From positions 2,666,001-2,730,000 of the forward strand of contig NC_015554.1 in assembly GCF_000213655.1 (NCBI RefSeq): a stretch of DNA of 64,000 nucleotides, written 5' to 3'. Shown piece after piece: positions 1-9,314 of the stretch (within the stretch, counting starts at the first letter, position 1; each line of letters opens with the position of its first letter). Both the position numbers and the translations under genes were made by a program. The notes beneath the pieces are model-generated. The model saw only the letters and a program-made list of their open reading frames with translations, ran no database searches and was not told where the DNA came from. The stretch is from Alteromonas naphthalenivorans (GTDB lineage Bacteria > Pseudomonadota > Gammaproteobacteria > Enterobacterales > Alteromonadaceae).

Positions 1-1
1 G

Positions 2-490
2 GGGTTCGACCGGGTATTCTTAGATGAAAACACCCTAGGAACAAAAGCGATACTTACCCTTGACGATGTAAGCAAAACGCAAGTTACCGCGACAATTCAT
101 CGTGACACGGGCGTTATCGACAGTGCCACCAGAATGACCCATTTTGTAGCCAGAATTGAAGACCCTTACGCCCTGAATGCAACTAAACCTATCGTGAAAT
201 TCGGTACCTATACCACGATAAGTTTTGAAGGTAAGACGCTAGAAGATGTATACCGTATTCCTCAAGAATTAGTCACCAACCGCACGCTTTGGACAATAGA
301 TGAAGAAAGTAAGTTGGTCTCGCAAAAAATTCAGGTTATTCGTGAAGATGGCAGCGACTTTCTTATTCAAGGCACTTTTAACCCGAACAAAGTGGTGATG
401 TCTTTACCTGAATACCCTCAAAATGGCATGGAAGTAAAAGTCATCGATAACAGCGCTGGTTTTGCGGCGAACAGCGACACCGCGAAATAG
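2..490 (+). CDS. RND efflux periplasmic adaptor (MFP/HlyD family), C-terminal part
   Basis: The reading frame is open from base 2 to the TAG at 488-490; the N-terminus lies before the window. The visible 162 residues are beta-rich, like the beta-barrel and membrane-proximal domains of RND adaptor (membrane fusion) proteins, which link the inner-membrane pump to the outer-membrane channel. The stop is followed after 10 nt by an RND pump gene, the usual adaptor-pump order, which is the main support. The biotinyl-lipoyl and hairpin domains and the lipobox cannot be checked here. The family call is an inference; substrate unknown. Confidence 0.7.
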   Translation, partial: GFDRVFLDENTLGTKAILTLDDVSKTQVTATIHRDTGVIDSATRMTHFVARIEDPYALNATKPIVKFGTYTTISFEGKTLEDVYRIPQELVTNRTLWTIDEESKLVSQKIQVIREDGSDFLIQGTFNPNKVVMSLPEYPQNGMEVKVIDNSAGFAANSDTAK

Positions 491-500
491 GAGCGTCACT

Positions 501-3500
501 ATGAATAAAACAAATTCAGAAACGGGCATTATCGCGTGGTTTGCCAATAACGCCGTAGCCGCGAACCTATTAATGATATTTATCATTTTGATGGGCTTGG
601 CCAGTTACTTTACGATTCAGCGCCAAATGTTTCCCAACATCGAAATAAACTACATTACGGTGTCGGCACAATATCCTGGTGCATCTCCACAAGAAATAGA
701 AGAAAGTATTCTTATTAAAGTAGAAGAGGCGCTAAAAGACGTTACCGAGATTAAAAGAACAGTAGCCCGCGCTTTTCGTGATTCTGGAACCGTAACACTT
801 GAAATTGATACCGATGAAGAACTCACCGATGTACTCGATAAAGTTAAACTGAGAGTTGACGGTATTGCTACCTTCCCTGCGGGAATGGAGCCGGTAAATA
901 TATCGCAAATTGAGTTTCAACAAGACGTGATTGAAATGCCATTGGTGGGCGATTTACCTCTTCCAGAGCTTAAAATCATCGCCAATGAGATTGAAGATGA
1001 ACTGCTTCAACTAGGCAACGTGTCCTTAGTAGAAGTGTCTACACCCAGTGATGAAATTGCCATTGAAATAAAGCCAGAAATGTTGCGTAAATACAGCCTT
1101 AGCATTGCCGATGTTAGCCGTGCAATAAGCAACTATTCTACTAACATATCAGCCGGTCAGCTCCGTACTAATGCAGGCATCATTTCTGTTCGGGTAGAAA
1201 ACCAGTATTACAGCGGAAATGAGTTTGCCCAAATTCCCGTTAAGATTGGCACTGCAGGGGCCAAAGTCACTTTGGGTGACATTGCTACAATTAAAGATGG
1301 CTTTACCGAAGGCGAACGATACTTTAAATACAATGGTAAAAACGCCATTTACATGTCGGTAAGTGCGACTAAGTCGCAAAATACCATCCCCGTGGCTAAC
1401 ACGGTGAAAGCCTATATCGAGCAAAGAAATAAAACCCTTCCCAATGGGGTGAGCTTAGAAATATTGGTAGATATGACCTACTACTTGAATGCTCGCTTAG
1501 ATATGATGCTTAAAAACCTGTTTCAAGGCTCCATTCTTGTCGCCTTGATGCTAACCCTATTTCTACGTTTCAAGCTGGCCTTGTGGGTAATGGTAGGCTT
1601 ACCGGTATGCTTCTTAGGTGCTGTTATGCTAATGCCGATATTTGGCATCAGTATTAATATTCTTTCGTTATTCGCTTTCATTATGGTGCTAGGTATTGTG
1701 GTAGACGATGCCATCGTCATAGGGGAAAGTGCCTATACCGAAATAGAAAGCAAAGGCGGCGGCATTGATAACGTAGTACGGGGCGCAAAGCGTGTTGCTA
1801 CGCCAGCTACATTCGGTGTTTTGACCACCATTGCCGTGTTCGCTCCGTTTACCCTAAGTAGCGGCCCTGAAGGTGCCTTCTTCTACAATATCGCAATTGT
1901 GGTTATCTTTTGCTTAGCGTTCAGCTTAGTTGAATCGAAGCTAATACTACCAGCACATATTGCCCATACACACTTTACACCGATTAAAAAAGGAAGCTGG
2001 CGGGATAAATTTAACACCCGATTCTACAGCTTTGTAAACGGTCCTTATAAACGCACCGTTGAGCGCGCGTTAAAGTGGCGTTGGGCGGTGTTTTTCCTAT
2101 TCTTTGGGATATTGATGATTAGTATCGGGCTAATCAACGCAAACTATGTGCGAATGGTGCCTAATCCGAAAGTGCCTCATGACTTTCCTAGCGTTCGCAT
2201 TGAAATGAATGAAAACGTGTCAGATACCGCCACCATCACAGCGTTAAAAACGATAGAACAAACTATTTTAGACGTTGAAGAACAAGTTATTGAAGAGTTT
2301 GGCACCGGTATGATCCGCGACAGACTGGCCTTCAACAATGAGCGTACCCAAGGCCAAATTCTGACTCCGTTGGTGCACGAGGACAAACGCCCTATTGATA
2401 CCTTCGAGTTAGCAAGGCGCTGGCGAGAAGCCATACCGGACATTCCCGGTATGAAGTCGTTCACCGTGATAGACGATGTGAATGGCGGAAATGGTGATGA
2501 TGGTGAATTTGGCTATCTCTTATTCGGCCCTGATATCAACACATTGAACGCTGCAGGTTTGAAGTTTATTGAAATGCTTCAACAACAAGATGGACTATTT
2601 GACGTTAGTTCAACCATAGATCCTGCCAGCAAAGAAGTGCAATTAGTTATGTTGCCGGTGGCCTATGACCTAGGTTTAACCCTTTCTGACATTGCCTCTC
2701 AAGTTGGCGCTAGCTTCTATGGCGGCGAAGCACAACGCGTTATTCGTAATGGCGAAGAAGTGAAGGTAATGGTGCGCTATCCCGAACTTACCCGTGAGCG
2801 TTTTGCTGATTTGAAATATACCGTTATCAAAACACCTGAAGGCCGTGACGTATTGCTAGGTGACATTGCGTTATTGGAAGAAAAACCTGGCATCAGTTAC
2901 ATTCGTCGTGAAGGTGGATACCGTAGCGTGTATGTGTGGGGCAATATCGATGAAGAGGCGGTAGAGCCAAACGAAGTGGTAGAACAGATTAAGGAAAAAC
3001 TACTTCCTCAGTTACAAGAAGAATTTCCATCAGTGATGACCGAACTTGGCGGCGATATTGAAGAACAGCAAGCGCAGCAAAGTGAGCAATTATTGTTTTT
3101 CTTAGCCGCGATGATTATGGTCTATATTCTTCTGGCCGTACCGCTTAAAAGCTACGGGCAACCGCTTATCATAATGTCGGTTATTCCATTTAGCTTTACT
3201 GGGGCAATATGGGGTCACTTCTGGCTCGGCCTAGATTTAAGCATGATGTCTACTTTTGGTCTGATAGCCGCCGCTGGTGTGGTGATAAATGATTCCCTAG
3301 TAATGACAGACTTTGTTAATCAACGCCGCGCACAAGGTTACAGTGTTAAAGAAGCGGTAACAGAAGCTGGCAGTGCGCGCTTCAGGGCTATCACACTGAC
3401 TTCGATTACTACCTTTGCCGGTGTACTGCCGATTATGTTTGAAAGTAGCCTACAAGCGGCGTTCGTCGTACCCATGGCCGCCGCACTCGGTTTTGCCGTA

Positions 3501-3656
3501 CTTTACGCCACACTGGTCACATTAATTTTAGTGCCTTGCTTGTACTTAATCATGCTCGACTTAGCCGTACCGTTTTCGTGGATAAAACGTAAAATCTTTC
3601 GTAGATCTCGTGCAAATGATTCTGAGGTGGAGGTTGAGATTGAGTATGGCAACTAG
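501..3656 (+). CDS. RND efflux pump, inner-membrane permease (AcrB/HAE1 superfamily)
   Basis: Proton-driven transporter of 1051 residues, the usual RND length. It has a first membrane helix near residues 13-33, a large periplasmic loop, a block of helices around residues 335-500, a second periplasmic loop and a final block from about 865. The motif GIVVDDAIVIGE near residues 398-409 carries the TM4 Asp pair (about D402-D403) used for proton relay. The ATG at 501 is chosen over the longer frame from 462 because AGGAG lies at 487-491 and 462 is inside the adaptor gene. It forms an operon with the adaptor. Substrates cannot be read from sequence. Confidence 0.93.
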   Translation: MNKTNSETGIIAWFANNAVAANLLMIFIILMGLASYFTIQRQMFPNIEINYITVSAQYPGASPQEIEESILIKVEEALKDVTEIKRTVARAFRDSGTVTLEIDTDEELTDVLDKVKLRVDGIATFPAGMEPVNISQIEFQQDVIEMPLVGDLPLPELKIIANEIEDELLQLGNVSLVEVSTPSDEIAIEIKPEMLRKYSLSIADVSRAISNYSTNISAGQLRTNAGIISVRVENQYYSGNEFAQIPVKIGTAGAKVTLGDIATIKDGFTEGERYFKYNGKNAIYMSVSATKSQNTIPVANTVKAYIEQRNKTLPNGVSLEILVDMTYYLNARLDMMLKNLFQGSILVALMLTLFLRFKLALWVMVGLPVCFLGAVMLMPIFGISINILSLFAFIMVLGIVVDDAIVIGESAYTEIESKGGGIDNVVRGAKRVATPATFGVLTTIAVFAPFTLSSGPEGAFFYNIAIVVIFCLAFSLVESKLILPAHIAHTHFTPIKKGSWRDKFNTRFYSFVNGPYKRTVERALKWRWAVFFLFFGILMISIGLINANYVRMVPNPKVPHDFPSVRIEMNENVSDTATITALKTIEQTILDVEEQVIEEFGTGMIRDRLAFNNERTQGQILTPLVHEDKRPIDTFELARRWREAIPDIPGMKSFTVIDDVNGGNGDDGEFGYLLFGPDINTLNAAGLKFIEMLQQQDGLFDVSSTIDPASKEVQLVMLPVAYDLGLTLSDIASQVGASFYGGEAQRVIRNGEEVKVMVRYPELTRERFADLKYTVIKTPEGRDVLLGDIALLEEKPGISYIRREGGYRSVYVWGNIDEEAVEPNEVVEQIKEKLLPQLQEEFPSVMTELGGDIEEQQAQQSEQLLFFLAAMIMVYILLAVPLKSYGQPLIIMSVIPFSFTGAIWGHFWLGLDLSMMSTFGLIAAAGVVINDSLVMTDFVNQRRAQGYSVKEAVTEAGSARFRAITLTSITTFAGVLPIMFESSLQAAFVVPMAAALGFAVLYATLVTLILVPCLYLIMLDLAVPFSWIKRKIFRRSRANDSEVEVEIEYGN

Positions 3657-3670
3657 GTAAGATTTTTTAA

Positions 3671-3718
3671 CGTCTAACAATATTCCCACTGGTGTATAGC
3701 GGTGGGAATATTAAGACG
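3671..3718. other. Long hairpin between convergent genes
   Basis: CGTCT at 3671-3675 and AATATTCCCAC at 3679-3689 pair with GTGGGAATATT at 3702-3712 and AGACG at 3714-3718 around a 12-nt loop. It sits between the 3' ends of the RND pump gene and the tetR gene. Neither side is followed by a run of T on its transcribed strand, so it is not a standard intrinsic terminator. It may protect mRNA 3' ends or act as a weak bidirectional terminator. Confidence 0.5.
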
Positions 3719-3788
3719 CAGAAAGAAAATATTGTGGGGTTCACTAGTATGCTGATTAGCTTCGCAGCCTTATTGCATCTGCTTTGAA

Positions 3789-4406
3789 CTAAGTGTTCAC
3801 GCCATAACGACAAAGTATCAGTTCAGTCACGCCTTTTGCAATTTGCAACTTACGCGCTTCAGTAAGTGGGTCTTCTAACTTAAACAATTGAGGCCAGAAA
3901 CACTGTCCTTTTACAAGGCTATCCAACTCTTCAACCACTTGGTCAATGTCATCAAAATCCATACGGTTGTCTTTTTTTGCGGCTTTTAACCACCTATGCA
4001 TGGCTTTTTCTTGGGCTTGAAGTTGAGCAACTTCGTCTTTTAAACGATTAGGTTCGTAAAAAAAATGGCCAATAGCTACACGAGCCAACTCTAAGTGCTC
4101 ATCACCGCTCATAAAGTTTATGTCGGCCATAATAAGATCGGTAAGTTGGTCAGCCAACAACGCCTTAGGATTGTAAGGCGCACCTATATCAACAAGGGCC
4201 GATTGCCACTGCTCTTTAATGAGATGCATAACCAGCTCTTCTTTCGCTGAGAAATGGTTGTACACTGTTCTTTTAGACACGTTTGCTAGCTCAGCCAATT
4301 TATCCATGCTGGTTCCATTTACGCCAAACTCCTGAAATGCGTGCTTTGCCGCTTGAATAATGGCATCTCGCTTAACATCACTTCGGGTACGTGTAGTGCT
4401 AGTCAT
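3789..4406 (-). CDS. TetR/AcrR family transcriptional regulator
   Basis: 205 residues. The N-terminal helix-turn-helix spans about residues 10-60, with the typical TetR pattern AIIQAAKHAFQEFGVNGTSM followed by LAELANVSKRTVYNHFSAKE. The C-terminal half is a variable ligand-binding domain with a TetR_C-like helix pattern. It is divergent from the second RND operon and shares a control region containing two copies of a 14-bp repeat, so it very probably represses that operon and itself, as AcrR-type regulators do. Ligand unknown. Confidence 0.92.
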   Translation of the reverse strand: MTSTTRTRSDVKRDAIIQAAKHAFQEFGVNGTSMDKLAELANVSKRTVYNHFSAKEELVMHLIKEQWQSALVDIGAPYNPKALLADQLTDLIMADINFMSGDEHLELARVAIGHFFYEPNRLKDEVAQLQAQEKAMHRWLKAAKKDNRMDFDDIDQVVEELDSLVKGQCFWPQLFKLEDPLTEARKLQIAKGVTELILCRYGVNT

Positions 4407-4446
4407 AATTTTGCTGTCTAAAAATATTATGTAGCCATTTTACACT

Positions 4447-4500
4447 GCACAGTTTACTTTTCAATGGATGATCTTTAAAATGCACCGCACAGTTTACTTT
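4447..4500 (+). promoter_or_regulatory. Two 14-bp direct repeats, probable TetR operators
   Basis: GCACAGTTTACTTT occurs exactly at 4447-4460 and 4487-4500, 40 bp apart, in the space between the divergent tetR and RND adaptor genes. The first copy is part of an imperfect palindrome (TTACACTG, two bases, CAGTTTAC). TATACT at 4523-4528 could be the -10 of the rightward promoter. Binding by the neighbouring TetR protein is inferred from position. Confidence 0.5.
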
Positions 4501-4561
4501 AATTATAGTGAATATAGTCGTCTATACTGTGTTCACCACAAATACGGATCGAAAAATTCTT

Positions 4562-5635
4562 ATGCCCATTTCGCGAATTCGTCACCTTGTTGCGTTTACT
4601 GCCTTGTCTGTTCTTACCCTTGCTGGCTGTACATCAGAGGATGACATACAAAATAAAACGGTAGCCCCCCGCTATGTGAAACTTGCCGAGGTGAGCACGG
4701 TTCCTGCATTTGATGAATTTACCTTTCCGGCAGTGGTTTCTGCAGTGAAAACGGTAGATCTTAGTTTTGAAGTGTCAGGTCGGTTAGTACAAACCGATTT
4801 AACCACTGGTAATGACATTGAAGAAGGAAAGCTGTTAGCTACGATTGACCGACAGCCTTTCGAGCGCCGTGTTGATGAACAACGTACTCGCTTGGAACAG
4901 TCTAAACGCGAATTAGATCGTATTGAAAAAATGTATGCGCAGAAACTGGTTGCGCAGAGTACTCTTGATACGGCAAAGACCACCTACGAATTAGCTGAAA
5001 TAGAACTAAAAACGGCAAAGCAGGATTTAAGTTACACCCAATTATATGCCCCTTTCGATGCCAAGGTGTCTCAGCGTCTTGTTGAAAATAATAGCTTTGT
5101 AGCCGCAGGAACGCCTATTGCTCGGTTACAAGATGTCTCTAAAATTTACTTCAATATTAACGTGCCTGAAAGGCTACTCACCGCGAACCTTAATCGTGGA
5201 ATAGAGCAAGCTAGTGCATCGTTAACGACAGAAGAAACACAGTGGTATCCAGTTAATTATGTAGAGCACAACACTCAGCCCGACCCTGTCTCGCAAACTT
5301 ATGAAGTCGTTTTTGCTATGGAGCCACGTGCAGATTTACCTCTTACGCCAGGCGCTCGCGCGGTTGTGAAAGTGAGCTTACAAGGTTCACCATTTCCTGA
5401 CGGTGTCGTTGTTCCAGTGCAATCGTTAGTGGGTGACAAAGCCTCAGGCTTTGGGGTTTGGGTATATAACGAAAGCAGCAAATTAGTGAACAAAGTTAGC
5501 GTTACTGTTGAACACATTCACGAAGATTTCGCAGTACTAAGTGGTTCATTAGCGCTGGGTGAAAAGGTGGTTGCAGCAGGCGCAACTAAAATGCGAGCAG
5601 ACATGAAGGTGCTTCCTTACGAGGGAGAAAAGTAA
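4562..5635 (+). CDS. RND efflux periplasmic adaptor lipoprotein (MFP family)
   Basis: 357 residues from ATG 4562. The N-terminus is a lipoprotein signal peptide ending in the lipobox LTLAGC, so the mature protein is anchored by a lipidated Cys near residue 23. Then follow the biotinyl-lipoyl half (FEVSGRLVQ), an alpha-helical hairpin (about residues 95-150, rich in E, R and K) and beta-barrel domains. A longer frame from GTG 4508 exists but would bury the signal peptide and overlaps the likely promoter, so it is rejected. The pump gene starts 3 nt after the stop. Confidence 0.9.
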   Translation: MPISRIRHLVAFTALSVLTLAGCTSEDDIQNKTVAPRYVKLAEVSTVPAFDEFTFPAVVSAVKTVDLSFEVSGRLVQTDLTTGNDIEEGKLLATIDRQPFERRVDEQRTRLEQSKRELDRIEKMYAQKLVAQSTLDTAKTTYELAEIELKTAKQDLSYTQLYAPFDAKVSQRLVENNSFVAAGTPIARLQDVSKIYFNINVPERLLTANLNRGIEQASASLTTEETQWYPVNYVEHNTQPDPVSQTYEVVFAMEPRADLPLTPGARAVVKVSLQGSPFPDGVVVPVQSLVGDKASGFGVWVYNESSKLVNKVSVTVEHIHEDFAVLSGSLALGEKVVAAGATKMRADMKVLPYEGEK

Positions 5636-5638
5636 GTT

Positions 5639-8600
5639 ATGGATATCGCTCGTTATTCAATTGATAAACCTGTAAATGTATGGCTAATGGTAGTAATACT
5701 GCTGTTGGGCGGTATTATTGCAATGACCAATATTGGTCGTTTGGAAGACCCCGAATTCACGATTAAACAGGTGAAGGTTTACACCAGCTACGCTGGCGCT
5801 GGCGCAGAGAAAGTGGAACAGGAAATTACCGAACCATTAGAAATTGCTATACAGCAAATGCCGCAACTTAAAAAGCTGACCTCAACTTCTTCGCCAGCCT
5901 TGTCTGAAATTACTGTTGAAGTTAAAAGCAACTATGACAGTACTGAACTTCCTCAAATTTGGGATGAACTTAGGAAGCGCTTACGAGATGCCGCCACATC
6001 CTTGCCCACCGGCGCACAAGACCCAGTGGTTTTTGATGATTTTGGTGATGTTTACGGGCTTTATTACGCCCTAAGTGCCCCCGACTTTACCACCAGTGAG
6101 TTACGGGAATTTGCGCGCTTAATTCGACGAGACCTATTAACGACTGAAGGCGTTGCCAAGGTCACTGTAAGTGGTGTACAAACCGAACAAATAGTTGCCT
6201 ACGTGAATCCTTATCAGCTTGCCGGATTGGGTATATCCTTTCCTGATCTAACTTCACTGTTTGAAGATAACTTACGCCCTTTTAACGGCGGCAGAGTGTT
6301 GGTAGACGAAAAGAATGTACGGTTAATCGTAGAACGGGCACCAGATAAAATAAAAGAAATATCTAACCTTTCGTTAGTTATTCCCGGTACAAATCGCTCT
6401 ATTCGCGTTTCCGATGTCGCCACCCTCAAGTTAGAGCCTGCTGATATTCAGTCCCAGCTCATTCGTTATAACGGTGAAGAAGCTTTAACTGTATCGGTTT
6501 CAGCGCTGTCTAACGTGAACATTGTTGATGTAGGCACCCGAGTAAATGCCAAAGTGGACCACCTACTGAATACCCTTCCTGTGGGGATTACCCTTACCCC
6601 CATTTACGACCAAGCCTCGGTGGTTGATGAGTCGGTCGATGGCTTTATTGCAAATCTAGTAATGTCGGTAGTCGTTGTGACCCTGACGCTGTGCCTATTC
6701 ATGGGTTGGCGCTCTGGCGTGGTAGTGGGCGCGGTACTGTTAGTTACCGTACTTGGTACAATTCTTATCATGTGGCTAATGGACATTCAGCTTCAGCGTA
6801 TATCCCTTGGCGCGATGGTTATTGCCATGGGAATGTTGGTAGACAACGCTATTGTAGTGGCCGAAGGCATGATGCTTCGAATGGCTACCGGCGCCTCTGC
6901 CAAAGATGCAGGAAGCTTTATTGTAAAACGAACGCAGTGGCCTTTATTAGGCGCAACAGTAATAGGTATCGCGGCGTTCTCAGGGATTGGATTATCTGAT
7001 GATGCTACCGGTGAGTTCTTGTATTCCTTATTTGCCGTCGTATTAGTATCTTTAATGATGAGTTGGGTACTTGCTGTTACCTTAGTACCAGTGCTTGGCG
7101 AGCTAGTGTTCCGTAAAGGCATAAAGCAAACGGATGGTGATGAACCAACCTTACTGCAGCGCTGGTTCACCAAAACCCTCACTGGGGCTTTAAAATTACG
7201 ATGGGTGACCATGGCCGTGTTGTTTGTGATTACCGTGGTAGCCTACGGCAGTTTCGGGATGGTTAAACAAGGCTTTTTCCCACCCTCCAACGCACCGCTG
7301 TTCTTTGTGCATTATTGGGGCCCTCAAGACCGTGATATTCGGGCTACCGAAAAAATCATTAAAGAGGCTGAAGAACGTATTTTAGCGCAAGAAAATGTAA
7401 CGGCTGTAACCACCATTATAGGTCAAGGTGCTGACCGCTTTACGCTGACTTACGCGCCCAAAAGTGCCAATGAAAACTATGGATTTTTCATGGTACGCGT
7501 TAATGAATTAGAAAATATTCCCGCCGTTCAAGAAAAGCTTTCGGGCTTGCTCGACAACATCGACCTTGATGCCAACTTCTACCAAGAACGTATGCAATTT
7601 GGGCCAGGTTCTGGCGCTAAACTTGAAGCACGCTTCTCAGGCCCTGATGCAGAAGTTTTACGCACCCTTGCCGAAGAAGCGAAAGGCATGATGCTGGCCG
7701 ATGGTAATATTAAAGATATTCGCCATAATTGGCGTGAAAAAGGCGTAGCCATAAACACCCAGTACGATAATTACAATGCCGGTATTGCTGGTGTTTCTCA
7801 CTCTGACTTTAGTCAAACCGTACAATATGCCAGTAGCGGATTGCGTCTAGGCAGCGTGCAAGATGGAGACTATGCCTACAGTATTGTGGCAAAAATGGGG
7901 CATCCTGATGATACCGCCATTCAATCGGTGCGAGAAAGCCAAGTATGGTCGTCACAGCAACGTCAATACGTGCCTTTTACGCAAGTATCTAGCGGTTTAG
8001 ATATTGTGACAGAAGAGCTGCGCATTCACCGAAAAGACAGATTACGTACTATCACAGTAGAAGCTGAGCCTAGCGATAATGAAACTGCCGCGAAAGCATT
8101 TGCCCGTATTCGCCCTCAAATTGAAGCAATGGACATTCCTGCCGGGTATGCCCTTGAATGGGGTGGTGAGTTTGAAAGCTCTAGCGATGCACAAGCGGCG
8201 CTTGGTGCAGGTTTACCTGTGGGTTTCTTAGTGATGTTCATTATTTCTGTACTGCTATTTGGACACGCTCGTCAGCCGCTGATCATTTGGTTAGTGGTGC
8301 CTATGGCGATAGTTGGTGTAGTGACAGGGCTTCTGTCTACCAATATGCCATTTGGCTTTATGTCACTTCTTGGGTTCTTAAGTTTATTCGGCATGTTGAT
8401 TAAAAATGCCATCGTACTTATTGAAGAGATAGATTTACAAATTGAAGAAGGGCTAGAAATTAAAAAGGCAATAGTAGAAGCAACGCTAAGCCGTTTGCGT
8501 CCTGTAACGTTGGCTGCATTAACCACTATTTTAGGTATGGCGCCACTGTTATTCGATGCCTTCTTTGCAGATATGGCAGTGACGATTATGGGCGGACTAA

Positions 8601-8683
8601 CCTTTGCCACCATTCTAACGCTTATTGCAGTGCCTGTTCTCTATAGCATTTTGTTCAAAGTAAGCTATCGAAAAGCCAGTTAG
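5639..8683 (+). CDS. RND efflux pump, inner-membrane permease
   Basis: 1014 residues, full RND length. It begins with the short cytoplasmic stretch MDIARYSIDKPVNVW and then helix 1. The TM4 motif is GMLVDNAIVVAEG with D402-N403, so the second Asp of the classic pair is Asn, as in a branch of HAE1-like pumps with a single TM4 Asp. Two periplasmic loops and two membrane blocks are present. GAGGGAGA at 5621-5628 is the ribosome site. It is co-transcribed with the adaptor and followed by a strong terminator; no outer-membrane channel gene is adjacent, so a TolC-type channel elsewhere is expected. Confidence 0.93.
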   Translation: MDIARYSIDKPVNVWLMVVILLLGGIIAMTNIGRLEDPEFTIKQVKVYTSYAGAGAEKVEQEITEPLEIAIQQMPQLKKLTSTSSPALSEITVEVKSNYDSTELPQIWDELRKRLRDAATSLPTGAQDPVVFDDFGDVYGLYYALSAPDFTTSELREFARLIRRDLLTTEGVAKVTVSGVQTEQIVAYVNPYQLAGLGISFPDLTSLFEDNLRPFNGGRVLVDEKNVRLIVERAPDKIKEISNLSLVIPGTNRSIRVSDVATLKLEPADIQSQLIRYNGEEALTVSVSALSNVNIVDVGTRVNAKVDHLLNTLPVGITLTPIYDQASVVDESVDGFIANLVMSVVVVTLTLCLFMGWRSGVVVGAVLLVTVLGTILIMWLMDIQLQRISLGAMVIAMGMLVDNAIVVAEGMMLRMATGASAKDAGSFIVKRTQWPLLGATVIGIAAFSGIGLSDDATGEFLYSLFAVVLVSLMMSWVLAVTLVPVLGELVFRKGIKQTDGDEPTLLQRWFTKTLTGALKLRWVTMAVLFVITVVAYGSFGMVKQGFFPPSNAPLFFVHYWGPQDRDIRATEKIIKEAEERILAQENVTAVTTIIGQGADRFTLTYAPKSANENYGFFMVRVNELENIPAVQEKLSGLLDNIDLDANFYQERMQFGPGSGAKLEARFSGPDAEVLRTLAEEAKGMMLADGNIKDIRHNWREKGVAINTQYDNYNAGIAGVSHSDFSQTVQYASSGLRLGSVQDGDYAYSIVAKMGHPDDTAIQSVRESQVWSSQQRQYVPFTQVSSGLDIVTEELRIHRKDRLRTITVEAEPSDNETAAKAFARIRPQIEAMDIPAGYALEWGGEFESSSDAQAALGAGLPVGFLVMFIISVLLFGHARQPLIIWLVVPMAIVGVVTGLLSTNMPFGFMSLLGFLSLFGMLIKNAIVLIEEIDLQIEEGLEIKKAIVEATLSRLRPVTLAALTTILGMAPLLFDAFFADMAVTIMGGLTFATILTLIAVPVLYSILFKVSYRKAS

Positions 8684-8711
8684 TTTGTTTACTGTAAACT
8701 AGGAAAGAATC

Positions 8712-8742
8712 AAAAAAGGTGCGTTTATACGCACCTTTTTTA
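8712..8742. terminator. Bidirectional intrinsic terminator
   Basis: GGTGCGT at 8718-8724 pairs with ACGCACC at 8729-8735 around a TTAT loop, flanked by a run of A and a run of T, so it can serve both the RND operon (+) and the CBS gene (-). Confidence 0.9.
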
Positions 8743-8794
8743 TTGATGTTAGCATCGCTGATTATATGGTTTTCACAACTTCTACCAATAGCCT

Positions 8795-9217
8795 CTAACC
8801 TTTCTTAGCATTCACCCTCGCTTCCATAAATCGCATAACATCTCGCCAAGAGACAATGCCAACCGGGCATCGCTTCTCATCAATGATAGGAATGCAGGAA
8901 ATCTTGTTGTCATTGAATAATGAAATTGCGCTAACAATTGAATCGCTTGCAGAAAGGGTTAACACATTTCGTGTCATAATTTGGTGCGCTTTCTTTTCTA
9001 GTGTCGCTTTATCACGAAAACGCTCATTAACCGTATTTGCAAAAGGGCTTGTCGCCTTTAACACGTCGCGGTCTGAAATGATGCCTTGCAGTTGATTCTG
9101 ATGCACGACTACCAAATGATGAAACCCCGTTTCAGCGAACAAGGTTTGTATCAACTCTAGGCTATCATCCATGTGCACACTGACCACACGAGTAGACATA
9201 ATATGGGACAAACTCAT
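8795..9217 (-). CDS. CBS-domain pair protein
   Basis: 140 residues made of two CBS motifs and little else. The first covers about residues 5-60 (MSTRVVSVHMDDSLELIQTL, then GIISDRDVLKAT) and the second about 78-135 (IMTRNVLTLSASDSI, then GIVSWRDVMRFM). Such stand-alone Bateman modules usually bind adenine nucleotides and act as energy sensors, but no partner is visible. It stands alone between a terminator and a dehydrogenase. The upstream leader has TTTTAC three times in tandem near 9225-9243. Confidence 0.88.
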   Translation of the reverse strand: MSLSHIMSTRVVSVHMDDSLELIQTLFAETGFHHLVVVHQNQLQGIISDRDVLKATSPFANTVNERFRDKATLEKKAHQIMTRNVLTLSASDSIVSAISLFNDNKISCIPIIDEKRCPVGIVSWRDVMRFMEARVNAKKG

Positions 9218-9314
9218 GGTATTCCTTTTACTTTTACTTTTACGTTAACCCTAGCGATTCCTGCTTTGCTAAATAAGGGGGCAGCGTGCGATGTTGCTGC
9301 CCACAATGCTTAGC

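Noticed and set aside
501..8683. The two RND systems as a local tandem duplication
   Set aside because: The pumps differ in TM4 motif (DD against DN), length and loop sequence; they belong to separate branches.
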